From: Cellulosilyticum sp.
GTDB taxonomy: Bacteria > Bacillota > Clostridia > Lachnospirales > Cellulosilyticaceae
Assembly (NCBI GenBank): GCA_015058045.1
Contig: SVDC01000003.1
Location: 60,139-124,138, forward strand
DNA length: 64,000 nucleotides
Direction of reading: 5' to 3'
Under the pieces are notes generated by a model. The model saw nothing but the letters and a program-made list of their open reading frames with translations, was not told the origin of the DNA and ran no database searches. Shown piece after piece: positions 9,183 through 17,120 of this stretch. A program made the translations under genes and the position numbers. Each line of letters begins with the position of its first letter. Within the stretch, counting starts at the first letter, position 1.

Positions 9183-10091
9183 CTATTTTAAAATCTTTAC
9201 TTCTGCTTCTAAATCCACTTGGAATTTTTCTTTAACCACTTTTTGCACATGCTTAATAAGATCTTCTACATCTTTGCAAGTTGCATCTCCATCATTAACT
9301 ACAAAGCCGCAATGTTTTTCTGAAATCATGGCACCACCTACTTTATAGCCCCTTAAATCACTATCCATAATGAGCTTTCCTGCAAAATAACCTACTGGTC
9401 TTTTAAATGTACTTCCTGCACTTGGTTTCTCCAGTGGTTGTTTTTCTTTTCTTCTTGTCATGAGCTCTTTCATATAAGCTTTAATCTCTTGCTGATTCCC
9501 TTTTTCTAAAGCTATTGTGGCACCCAAGACAATATAGTTTTTCTTTTGAATAATACTTGTTCTATAGCCTAGTTCCAACTGCTCATTGGTAAGATTTAGT
9601 ATATTGCCTTCCTCATCTAAAACATCACAAGATACAAGAACCTGCTTCATCTCGCCATTATAAGCTCCTGCATTCATCACTACAGCGCCACCTAATGTAC
9701 CTGGTATACCATGGGCAAACTCTAAGCCTGTTAAACTATTTTCCATAGCTTTTGTTGCAATTTTGGAAAGTAGTGCACCTGCTTGTGCTGCCACTCTATT
9801 ACCTTCTACTTTTACTTCATCTAAGCGATTATAAATTTGAATAATAACGCCTCTATATCCCTCATCTGCTACTAATAAATTACTACCATTTCCGAGGATA
9901 TAATAAGGGACCTGATTCTCTTTGCAGAGTTTAACTGCTATGGCCACTTCTTCATAAGAGCCTGGCTTTACTACTACATCTGCCTTACCACCGATTCTAA
10001 AGGTAGTATAGTCCTTCATCATCTCATTTTCAAAAACTGTATTTTCAGGGAGCTTTGTCTGTAAAAGCTGTACAAATTGTTTTAAGTCCAT
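9183..10091 (-). CDS. murB: UDP-N-acetylenolpyruvoylglucosamine reductase MurB
   Basis: Reduces UDP-GlcNAc-enolpyruvate to UDP-MurNAc with NADPH and FAD in the cytoplasmic phase of peptidoglycan synthesis. Motifs: TTFRIGGKADVVV, LGNGSNLLVADEG for FAD binding, GIPGTLGGAVVMNAGAYNGE and KPSAGSTFKRP with the catalytic Ser. An upstream in-frame ATG at 10115 exists, but AAAGGAG lies between it and ATG 10091, 8 nt before the latter, so the shorter 302-aa form (MDLKQFVQ) is preferred. It is a type IIb MurB lacking the E. coli-specific loop. First gene of the rapZ-yvcK-whiA-crh group. Confidence 0.95.
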   Translation of the reverse strand: MDLKQFVQLLQTKLPENTVFENEMMKDYTTFRIGGKADVVVKPGSYEEVAIAVKLCKENQVPYYILGNGSNLLVADEGYRGVIIQIYNRLDEVKVEGNRVAAQAGALLSKIATKAMENSLTGLEFAHGIPGTLGGAVVMNAGAYNGEMKQVLVSCDVLDEEGNILNLTNEQLELGYRTSIIQKKNYIVLGATIALEKGNQQEIKAYMKELMTRRKEKQPLEKPSAGSTFKRPVGYFAGKLIMDSDLRGYKVGGAMISEKHCGFVVNDGDATCKDVEDLIKHVQKVVKEKFQVDLEAEVKILK

Positions 10092-10271
10092 CCCATCTAC
10101 TCCTTTATATTTCATTCATACTCCATCTATTTAAGATTTTTAGTATGCAATCATTCTATATTACATATATGCTTTTATATGAATTGTATTTACTTTTTTA
10201 TATTTCCATTGTAACACATATTAATAGGACTGGTCATTATAAATTGATGTATTTCCTGTCAACTTTTCCTG

Positions 10272-10287
10272 TATAATATGGTATAAT
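10272..10287 (+). promoter_or_regulatory. Tandem -10-like elements
   Basis: Two TATAAT hexamers (10272-10277 and 10282-10287) lie 61-76 nt before the hydrolase start. No good -35 at the right distance was found, so this is only a candidate promoter. The rest of 10092-10347 is AT-rich and shows nothing else. Confidence 0.35.
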
Positions 10288-10347
10288 GGATTATAAAAAC
10301 TAAATATAATGATTTTAAAAAATTAGTGAAGGGATTAAGGGCGTCAG

Positions 10348-11367
10348 ATGAGAATCAAAAGAACAAGTAGACGAAAAGAAAAATTTAAAAAACGTTTAGT
10401 ACCCTTAACTATATTGGGTCTCGTAATCTTAGGTATTATCTATCAGCAGATTGCGGTTTATTATAATGCAAGCCACTTAGGACGCATGGGACGTCTTATT
10501 GATATAGATGGTGTGAATATGCACCTTTATGAATCAGGAAATAGTGATATACCTATTGTTTTTACTGCCAACATTGGGAGCAATGTACCTTATGTAGATT
10601 TATATCCAATTCATAGTGCTTTATCTGAAAATAATGAAGTGATGATCTATGATCGTCCAGGTTATGGTTGGAGTGATTATACCAGCAAATCTAGAGATAT
10701 TGATCAGATTTGTGAAGAAATACATACGCTTCTTCACGCTGATGATATTCCTGGAGATGAAGATACTTATCTTGAACCTTTTGTTTATGTTGCTCAAGGT
10801 ATGGGAGCATTAGAAGCTATCCGCTATGCTCAGCTCTATCCAGAAGATGTCGCAGGTATTGTCTTCATTGAAGGCACCTCACCTTCTTTTGCTGCAGACT
10901 ATAATAATATTATGATTATTGAGTCTTTTATGGTTAATGGACTTCGTAATACAGGCCTTTTACGTCTTATGAGTAATAGCTCCTTCGTTCGTAGAACACT
11001 TAATGATAATAATGAGCTTACAGATAATTTACGTGAACTGAATAAAGGAATCGGATTAGAAAAAAATTGGAATCGTAATGTCATTGCAGAAAAACTTAAG
11101 TTTCCAGCTAACGGACAAACTATTTTAGATGCTATAAATGCAGGCCAAACATTAGGAGATATTCCTGTTCGTGTGATTACTTCCGAAAGTAATGTTTATA
11201 GTAATTGGTCACGTACCCAAAAATCACTTCTTTCACTTTCAACAGATAGTTCACAAACCTTTGTTAAGGATTCAACAACTATTATTAACGAAAGTGATGT
11301 ACCTACTATTGTATCTACTATTGATGATTTAATTACTCATATTCATGAATTAAGAGATGATTATTAG
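10348..11367 (+). CDS. Membrane-anchored alpha/beta-hydrolase fold protein, triad apparently lost
   Basis: 339 aa with a basic N-terminus and one membrane segment (about residues 17-37), rest outside. The fold is recognisable from MIYDRPGYGWSDY (about 99-111), the nucleophile-elbow region VAQGMGALEAIRYAQLYPEDVAGIV (split: VAQGMGALEAIRYA, LYPEDVAG) and a cap region. In active members the elbow reads G-x-S-x-G; here the nucleophile position appears to be Gly151. The usual C-terminal histidine also appears absent: the SGH-like position reads DSTTIINES (about 308-316). It may therefore be a binding or scaffolding pseudo-hydrolase. Alignment by eye only. Monocistronic, followed by a strong hairpin. 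Confidence 0.7.
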   Translation: MRIKRTSRRKEKFKKRLVPLTILGLVILGIIYQQIAVYYNASHLGRMGRLIDIDGVNMHLYESGNSDIPIVFTANIGSNVPYVDLYPIHSALSENNEVMIYDRPGYGWSDYTSKSRDIDQICEEIHTLLHADDIPGDEDTYLEPFVYVAQGMGALEAIRYAQLYPEDVAGIVFIEGTSPSFAADYNNIMIIESFMVNGLRNTGLLRLMSNSSFVRRTLNDNNELTDNLRELNKGIGLEKNWNRNVIAEKLKFPANGQTILDAINAGQTLGDIPVRVITSESNVYSNWSRTQKSLLSLSTDSSQTFVKDSTTIINESDVPTIVSTIDDLITHIHELRDDY

Positions 11368-11374
11368 AATTAAT

Positions 11375-11445
11375 AAAAAAAGAAACGCTATGATTAAAAT
11401 TCCTGCCCTAAGGGTCAAGATTTCATATCATAGCGTTTTCTTTTT
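11375..11445. terminator. Bidirectional terminator
   Basis: Stem 11376-11394 with 11427-11445 (near perfect, about 19 bp) with A and T tracts at the arms, between a plus-strand hydrolase gene and a minus-strand gene. Confidence 0.8.
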
Positions 11446-11509
11446 GTCTTGCTCTTGCCTACGATTTTAGTATAACACCCTGTATACATATTATACCAGG
11501 AAACTTTTT

Positions 11510-11848
11510 CTAAAGTGTTGTTACTTTATCAGCCCCTATGATAATATCTGTAATCTCATCCATGTTGGAAATTCTTCCTACAGATAAGGCGTGCTGACCA
11601 CAAACCTTATATACACAAGTTCCGCAAGCTAATAACTCTACACCACTTCGCTCCAATGCATCTAGTATATCTAAGTAGTATGATTGTCTCGTTAATAGTT
11701 TTACTGCTGAATTGTAAAACACAATGACATCAGGTCTATTAGGCTGAGCGAGTACCTTTCTTAAAAATGTACCTAACAAGGTCTGCCCTACGCCTTCATC
11801 CCCTCGTCCAAGTGTATCGCTATTAATAATAATAACATGCCTATACAC
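11510..11848 (-). CDS. DsrE-fold protein, YedF C-terminal-like
   Basis: 112 aa if started at GTG 11848, which has AAAGGGGGAG 5 nt upstream. The longer reading from TTG 11917 runs through what looks like untranslated leader and is rejected. The protein has the DsrE/YedF pattern: INSDTLGRGDEGVGQTLLGTFL near the N-terminus (here split as INSDTLGRGDE and GQTLLGTFLRK), VIVFYNSAVKLL in the middle, and LLACGTCVYKVCG with two cysteines near residue 75-87, then VGRISNMDEI. YedF-like proteins accompany selenium or sulfur relay genes, but the usual N-terminal TusA domain is missing and no selD or sulfurtransferase is next to it. Function is unknown. Confidence 0.75.
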   Translation of the reverse strand: MYRHVIIINSDTLGRGDEGVGQTLLGTFLRKVLAQPNRPDVIVFYNSAVKLLTRQSYYLDILDALERSGVELLACGTCVYKVCGQHALSVGRISNMDEITDIIIGADKVTTL

Positions 11849-11913
11849 TTTTACTCCCCCTTTATTATCCCTTACCATATGATATGTTATAGGAGGATAA
11901 AGTGTGAAATTTG

Positions 11914-11962
11914 TCAAAAATAAAGAGCCATACAGTGAAACACTCTCACTTAGTATGACTCT
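11914..11962 (-). terminator. Terminator after DUF4190-type gene
   Basis: Stem 11924-11938 with 11946-11962 (one G-U pair and one bulge region) followed on the minus strand by TTATTTTTG. A TTGACA follows directly (11917-11912) and may be the -35 of the next gene; no convincing -10 was found at 16-18 nt. Confidence 0.7.
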
Positions 11963-11967
11963 TCCTC

Positions 11968-12369
11968 TTACTTTTTACATTTTTTTACATACATGATAAT
12001 ATCAATAATTCCTTTAGCAATACTTGCACATAAGAAAACAATATTAACAACAAATCCCGCAATGGCTACACCCTTTGATTTACGATTCTTCATGTTAATT
12101 GCACCAAATACGGTTCCTACAATTGTTACTGGTAAACCTATAATAGGTACAATCCATCCTAAAGAAGATATAATCCCTAAAATTAATGATGTCCAAGAAC
12201 CTGCACTACTCTCAGATTTAACACATTGATACACATCACCATCAAAGCCATCATAATCTTCACAGTCCTCAAGATAATCCTCGCATTCTCCCTCTTGAGG
12301 TCCAAATGGAACATCTTGATCTAATAAACTCTCTTCTCTTAAGTCTTTATTGCACATTTCATTTTTCAC
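11968..12369 (-). CDS. Small membrane protein, DUF4190-like
   Basis: About 133 aa. GTG 12369 is preferred to the TTG at 12384 because a GGGGG ribosome site lies 8 nt before the GTG. Residues 1-55 are acidic and rich in Cys, Asp and Tyr (CEDYLEDCEDYDGF), with no known motif. The second half has two hydrophobic segments (about 60-90 and 98-125) joined by the short FGAINMKNRKSKGVAIAGFV segment typical of DUF4190 proteins (split FGAINMKNRK and GVAIAGFV). Function of the family is unknown. A TATAAT (12403-12398) lies just upstream. The acidic tail ahead of the membrane part is unusual and might face the cytoplasm and bind metal or protein, which is speculation. Confidence 0.6.
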   Translation of the reverse strand: MKNEMCNKDLREESLLDQDVPFGPQEGECEDYLEDCEDYDGFDGDVYQCVKSESSAGSWTSLILGIISSLGWIVPIIGLPVTIVGTVFGAINMKNRKSKGVAIAGFVVNIVFLCASIAKGIIDIIMYVKKCKK

Positions 12370-12456
12370 TATGATTGCCCCCAATCATTTTTTCTTTATT
12401 ATACCCTAAAATGATTGATTAAATAGCCTTTTTTTATTATTTGTTCAAATCTTTCA

Positions 12457-13512
12457 TTAAGATGCTTTTACTTGTGTCCATATTGAACTATATAAACTAA
12501 TAACATCTGATGGGTCATTAAACATTTCCATTTTTGGATCCTTTAATAGCGCTGGATCTGGATAAGCTACTTCACTATTTTTAATCTCTTCTGGTAACAT
12601 ATCTCTTGCTGCACTAATTGGTGTTGAGTATCCGATATATTCTGCATTTTTAGCTGCAATATCTGGTCTGCATAAGAAGTTCATATATTGATATGCTTGT
12701 TCTACATTTTCTGCATTAGTTGGCATAACCATTGCATCTACAAACCAGTTAGAACCCTCTTTTGGTATAGCATAAGCAAGATCTGGATTTTCTTGTAACA
12801 TGACCATTGCATCACCAGCCCATGCAAGCATTAAAGCGGCTTCACCATTAATCATTTTATTTTTACCTTCATCACCTACATAAGCTAAAACAAGTGGTGC
12901 CTGCTTAATAAGTTCCGCTTTAGCTTGTTCTAATTCTGCTTCATTTCTTGTATTCATTGAATAACCTAATTTCTTTAAAGCTACCATAATAGAATCTCTT
13001 TCACTATCATACATAAAGATTTGACCCGCATATTTTTGATCCCATAAAATATCCCAGCTCTCTACTGGATCTGTTACCATCGTTTTATTATATACGATTC
13101 CCATTGTTCCCCACATATATGGAATAGAATATTCATTATTAGGATCATATGGTAAATTTTTAAATGTTTCATCAATATTTGCTGCATTAGGAATCTTGCT
13201 AAAATCTAATTTTTGAAGCATATTATTATTAATCATTTTTTCAACCATATAATCTGATGGGAATAACACATCATAGCTTACATTGCCTGGTTCTACAGTT
13301 GCATACATTTCTTCATTATTTGCATACTCTGAGTAAACCACTTTAATCCCTGTCTCTTGTGTAAATAAATCATTTACTTCTGGATCAATATAATCTCCCC
13401 AGTTATAAACAACAACTTTTCCGTTCTCTCCTTCAGATGAACATCCTACAAAACTTAAGCTCATTACGCCTGCTGCCGCTAAACAAAGTAATCTTTTTAC
13501 AGTTTTTTTCAT
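12457..13512 (-). CDS. potD: Polyamine ABC transporter substrate-binding lipoprotein PotD
   Basis: Extracellular lipoprotein that captures spermidine or putrescine. ATG 13512 gives a lipoprotein signal (MKKTVKR, hydrophobic core, LSFVGC with lipidated Cys24); the GTG at 13524 overlaps the AAAGGTG ribosome site. The mature part starts VVVYNWGDYIDPEVNDLFTQ, the standard PotD/PotF start, and includes PYMWGTMGIVYNK and WAGDAMVM. Residues W and D of these segments form the polyamine site in E. coli homologues. It is the last gene of the operon, separated from potC by 169 nt that hold a stable hairpin. Confidence 0.93.
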   Translation of the reverse strand: MKKTVKRLLCLAAAGVMSLSFVGCSSEGENGKVVVYNWGDYIDPEVNDLFTQETGIKVVYSEYANNEEMYATVEPGNVSYDVLFPSDYMVEKMINNNMLQKLDFSKIPNAANIDETFKNLPYDPNNEYSIPYMWGTMGIVYNKTMVTDPVESWDILWDQKYAGQIFMYDSERDSIMVALKKLGYSMNTRNEAELEQAKAELIKQAPLVLAYVGDEGKNKMINGEAALMLAWAGDAMVMLQENPDLAYAIPKEGSNWFVDAMVMPTNAENVEQAYQYMNFLCRPDIAAKNAEYIGYSTPISAARDMLPEEIKNSEVAYPDPALLKDPKMEMFNDPSDVISLYSSIWTQVKAS

Positions 13513-13640
13513 TTTATTTATCACCTTTCCTTAACCTTGATTTCTAACATTACTTATGTAGTATTAGTGTTTCCTTAGTTGAAAAAAACATAATAGAAAT
13601 ACCAATACATTTACACTTTTTAATATCCTGACATGAAACA

Positions 13641-13677
13641 ATGCAATATACCATTACTTCGTAATGATATATTGCAT
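13641..13677 (-). other. Intercistronic hairpin between potC and potD
   Basis: 17-bp stem (13641-13657 with 13661-13677), 3-nt loop, one C-A mismatch on the plus strand that becomes G-U on the transcript. No U tract follows, so it is more likely an mRNA processing or stability element protecting the potD message than a terminator. Confidence 0.65.
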
Positions 13678-13681
13678 ATGA

Positions 13682-14461
13682 TTATTGCATTTTTGCTTCT
13701 TTTACTTTTTGATTTGCTTTCAAATTACTTACTATTAAAATAATAATAATCGTTGTAAATAGTATAGTTGAAATCGCATTGATTGTTGGGTTAACCCCTT
13801 TTCTTGCCATGGCATAGATTTTAATTGGAAGTGTATCTACACCTGCTCCTTTATTAAAGAAGCTGACTACGAAATCATCAATAGAAAGTGTAAAGGCAAT
13901 AAACGTTCCTGCAAGTACACCTGGCATAATTTCTGGCAAAATAACTTTCTTAAATGCATACCATGGTGTGGCACCTAAATCTAGAGCCGCCTCATATAAG
14001 TTGTAATTCATCTGTTTTAGCTTTGGCATAACAGAGAAAATAACATAAGGTATACTAAAAGTAATATGCGAAATAATCAATGATGGTAATCCAAATGGGA
14101 TATGAAGCACATTAAAGAGCATCATGAGTGAAATACCAATCACAATATCTGGACTTAACATTGGAATATAAGTCACATTAATGGCTAGACGTTTTTGCCA
14201 TCCTGTCATTCTATGAATACCCATAGCTGCTAATGTTCCTATTATTGTTGCAATAACTGCTGACACAAATGCTACAATCAGTGTATAAAATAAAGCTTGC
14301 TTAATACCTGTATCACTAAAAACTTTGCTGTACCAGTCTAGCGTAAATCCCTTCCAAATAGGAAGTTTGGAATCATTAAATGAAAAGACCATTAGAACGG
14401 CTACAGGAGCATACATAATGAGTAAAATTAAAGCTAAATAACTACGCTTAACCCATTTCAT
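13682..14461 (-). CDS. potC: Polyamine ABC transporter permease PotC
   Basis: 259-aa membrane subunit with about six segments and the EAA loop EAALDLGATPWYAFKKVILPE (here EAALDLGATPWYAF, about residue 157-170) that contacts PotA. Start APVAVLMVFSFNDSK and the SIDDFVVSFF segment near residue 195 are typical of PotC/YdcV. Its ATG overlaps the potB stop by one base (TAATG), indicating translational coupling. Confidence 0.93.
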   Translation of the reverse strand: MKWVKRSYLALILLIMYAPVAVLMVFSFNDSKLPIWKGFTLDWYSKVFSDTGIKQALFYTLIVAFVSAVIATIIGTLAAMGIHRMTGWQKRLAINVTYIPMLSPDIVIGISLMMLFNVLHIPFGLPSLIISHITFSIPYVIFSVMPKLKQMNYNLYEAALDLGATPWYAFKKVILPEIMPGVLAGTFIAFTLSIDDFVVSFFNKGAGVDTLPIKIYAMARKGVNPTINAISTILFTTIIIILIVSNLKANQKVKEAKMQ

Positions 14462-15273
14462 TAGAATAATCCTCCTTCTTCATCTAAAGCCCCTTTTCGT
14501 GACATCACGCCTAAAGTAATAAGGACAATAATCATTAAAATCATTGAAACAGCCGAACCGAATCCCATATCGCCTGTTCTTGTAAATTGCTCCTCAATAA
14601 TATTACCAATGAGCATTACTTTTCCACCACCTAAAAGTCTTGTGATTAGGAAAGTGGTTAGTGCTGGCATAAATACCATGATAATCCCAGTAACAATACC
14701 TGGCATACTAAGTGGTAATGTTACTTTCTTAAATGTTGTCCATTTATCCGCACCTAAATCATAAGATGCCTCAATTAATTTATGGTCAATTTTTGCTAGT
14801 GCATTGTAAATTGGTAAAACCATAAATGGGAAGAAGTTATATACCATCCCAAAAATAACCCCACCATTTCCATATAGGAATTTAACAGACGGCAATCCTA
14901 TAGCATTTAGCATGTTATTAATGACCCCATTATTTTCGAGTAAGTTTGCCCATGCGTATGTTCTAAGTAAAGAGTTCATCCACATTGGTAAAATAACTAA
15001 TAATAAAATAATGCTTTTATTCGACATACCTCTTCCTGCCAAAATCATGGCTAATGGATAGGCAAGTGCTAAACAAATAATTGTACTAACTAATGCAAAT
15101 CCAATTGATCGCATCATAGCTGCAATATAATAATCTTCCATAAACTTTTGGTAGTTAGCAAGCGTAAACTGGCCATCTACAAAAAAGCTAAAGTATACAA
15201 TCAGTATAAGGGGAACGATGATGAAAATCGCCGCCCATATCAAATACGGATATGCTAAAGATTTTCTGTTCAT
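14461..15273 (-). CDS. potB: Polyamine ABC transporter permease PotB
   Basis: 270-aa membrane subunit; LLVILPMWMNSLLRTYAW (about residue 92-109) and the EAA loop EASYDLGADKWTTFKKVTLP are typical PotB motifs. It pairs with PotC to form the channel. ATG 15273 follows the potA stop by 3 nt. Family length is normal. Confidence 0.93.
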   Translation of the reverse strand: MNRKSLAYPYLIWAAIFIIVPLILIVYFSFFVDGQFTLANYQKFMEDYYIAAMMRSIGFALVSTIICLALAYPLAMILAGRGMSNKSIILLLVILPMWMNSLLRTYAWANLLENNGVINNMLNAIGLPSVKFLYGNGGVIFGMVYNFFPFMVLPIYNALAKIDHKLIEASYDLGADKWTTFKKVTLPLSMPGIVTGIIMVFMPALTTFLITRLLGGGKVMLIGNIIEEQFTRTGDMGFGSAVSMILMIIVLITLGVMSRKGALDEEGGLF

Positions 15274-15276
15274 CTT

Positions 15277-16332
15277 TTATCTCCTTTTCATAATGTGAAT
15301 GTCTTCTGGACTAATAACAAGTCCTACTGTTTCTCCCTCGGCCGCCATAGCTGTAGAATGAACTGTCCAAGTAAAATCATCTGATACAATCATCATTTCA
15401 TAATGTACACCTTTAAAGGTTACAGATTTTACCATACCTTGTAACATACCTTCTTCTACTTTTACGATTTTAATATCCTCTGGTCTTACCACAACATCTA
15501 CTTCTACATTTTCCCCAAAACCTGCATCTACACAAGGGAAATCTACATTATGGAAGTTTACAAGATAATCTTTTTTCATAAGACCAACTAGGATATTACT
15601 TTCACCAATAAAGTCTGCTACGAACGCATTCTTTGGTTCATTATAAATATCTACTGGACTACCAATTTGTTGAATTTTTCCACCGTTCATAACCGCAATC
15701 GTATCTGACATTGTTAAAGCTTCTTCTTGATCATGTGTTACAAAGATAAACGTAATTCCTACTTTTTGTTGAATACGTTTAAGTTCTGCCTGCATGCCCT
15801 TTCTAAGCTTAAGGTCAAGTGCACCTAGTGGCTCATCTAGTAAAAGTACCTCTGGTTCATTTACTAATGCTCTTGCAATAGCAATACGTTGTTGCTGCCC
15901 ACCACTAAGTGAATCAATAGAACGTTTTTCAAATCCTTTAAGATTTACAAGTTCAAGCATTTCTTTAACTTTTTCCTGAATTACTTGTTTGTCCATTTTT
16001 TTGATATTGAGCCCAAATGCAATATTTTCCTCTACATTCATATGTGGAAATAAAGCATATTTTTGGAACACTGTATTAATCTTTCTTTTGTAGGGTGGTA
16101 ATCCTACAATATTTTCACCTTCAAAAAATACTTCTCCTTGGCTACACTCTTCGAATCCACCAATGATTCTGAGTAAAGTTGTCTTACCACAACCACTTGG
16201 TCCAAGTAAAGTTAAAAACTCATTACGTCTAATGTACATATTAATATCATCTAAAACAACGTTATCGCCATATTGTTTCGTAATATGCTTTAAATCTATG
16301 ATATAGTCATTTCCCATTTTAAATTCAGTCAT
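15277..16332 (-). CDS. potA: Polyamine ABC transporter ATPase PotA
   Basis: 351-aa ATPase driving polyamine import. Walker [10 protein letters not shown] (about residues 39-47), Q-loop [13 protein letters not shown], signature [15 protein letters not shown], Walker [13 protein letters not shown], switch His in THDQEEAL. Residues from about 240 form the TOBE domain ([10 protein letters not shown]). Second gene after the HTH-cupin regulator. Confidence 0.95.
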   Translation of the reverse strand: MTEFKMGNDYIIDLKHITKQYGDNVVLDDINMYIRRNEFLTLLGPSGCGKTTLLRIIGGFEECSQGEVFFEGENIVGLPPYKRKINTVFQKYALFPHMNVEENIAFGLNIKKMDKQVIQEKVKEMLELVNLKGFEKRSIDSLSGGQQQRIAIARALVNEPEVLLLDEPLGALDLKLRKGMQAELKRIQQKVGITFIFVTHDQEEALTMSDTIAVMNGGKIQQIGSPVDIYNEPKNAFVADFIGESNILVGLMKKDYLVNFHNVDFPCVDAGFGENVEVDVVVRPEDIKIVKVEEGMLQGMVKSVTFKGVHYEMMIVSDDFTWTVHSTAMAAEGETVGLVISPEDIHIMKRR

Positions 16333-16347
16333 TACTTCATTACTCCT

Positions 16348-16887
16348 TTAAAAACTTGGTGGTGTCGCAACCCAAAGGATTGTTGCTTTTGTCTTACCTG
16401 TATTTTGTAAATAATGATCGCTTGTGGGCCTAAAATAGAAGCTATCACCTTTTTTTGCTTTAAATTTCTTATTTCCTAAATGCACGTAAATATTTCCAGC
16501 TAAGACATAACCAAACTCCTCACCTTCGTGTGGCGCTTGTACTATAGATTTTCCACCTGGGTCTAAATGTATGAGTATCGGTTCCATATCATTTTTCTGT
16601 GCATTAGGAATGAGCCAGCTAATCATATTTCCATGCTCTTTATCTTCTTTTTCAAAAATATCTTGCTTAGAAAAAACGATTTTTTCCTGACTTGTTTCAT
16701 TAAAGAAATCTTTAAGATTTGTTCCTAAGCATTCTAATATATCAATTAATGTTGCTATAGATGGAGAAGTAAGTCCTCTTTCTACTTGTGAGATAAACCC
16801 TTTTGAAAGTTCACAACGATCTGCAAGCTCTTCTTGGGTTAGTCCGTTCTTTTTACGAAGCTGATTGATTTTAGCCCCAATATCCAA
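16348..16887 (-). CDS. XRE-cupin transcriptional regulator (PuuR-like)
   Basis: 179 aa, TTG start at 16887 with GGAGGG upstream. Residues 5-60 are an XRE helix-turn-helix (LTQEELADRCELSKGFISQV) and residues about 105-178 a cupin (PHEGEEFGYVLAGNIYVHLG). Regulators of this build commonly precede potABCD in Firmicutes and sense polyamines through the cupin. Being first in the operon it probably controls its own promoter. Direct repeats upstream of the promoter are candidate sites. Confidence 0.88.
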   Translation of the reverse strand: MDIGAKINQLRKKNGLTQEELADRCELSKGFISQVERGLTSPSIATLIDILECLGTNLKDFFNETSQEKIVFSKQDIFEKEDKEHGNMISWLIPNAQKNDMEPILIHLDPGGKSIVQAPHEGEEFGYVLAGNIYVHLGNKKFKAKKGDSFYFRPTSDHYLQNTGKTKATILWVATPPSF

Positions 16888-16973
16888 CTTAATTCCCTCC
16901 TTCTTTATCTACTTTTATATTTCTCATATATATATAAACTTTTTGTTTACATTCATTAAACTAATCCTAAAAA

Positions 16974-17002
16974 ATTATACTTAATTTTCCCTTATACGTC
17001 AA
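16974..17002 (-). promoter_or_regulatory. Sigma-A promoter of the pot operon
   Basis: TTGACG (17002-16997), 17-nt spacer, TATAAT (16979-16974). Predicted start near 16967 gives a leader of about 80 nt before the regulator gene. Confidence 0.8.
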
Positions 17003-17009
17003 CAATAAA

Positions 17010-17036
17010 ATACCAAATATTTATAGATACCAAATA
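17010..17036. promoter_or_regulatory. Direct repeat operator candidate upstream of pot promoter
   Basis: Two exact copies of ATACCAAATA (17010-17019 and 17027-17036), 17 nt apart start to start, lie just upstream of the -35 on the minus strand. Position suits activator or repressor binding. Confidence 0.45.
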
Positions 17037-17069
17037 ATTTGTTTAGTATAAGCTTTCTTTTATTGTCTG

Positions 17070-17108
17070 AAAAAAAGAGAGTTCTATTCACTAGAACTCT
17101 CTTTTTTT
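17070..17108. terminator. Terminator of MacB-type efflux operon
   Basis: Perfect 16-bp stem (17070-17085 with 17093-17108), 7-nt loop, A and T tracts in the arms, so it may work in both directions. It lies 13 nt after the stop at 17121. Confidence 0.85.
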
Positions 17109-17120
17109 ATAAAATTTATT

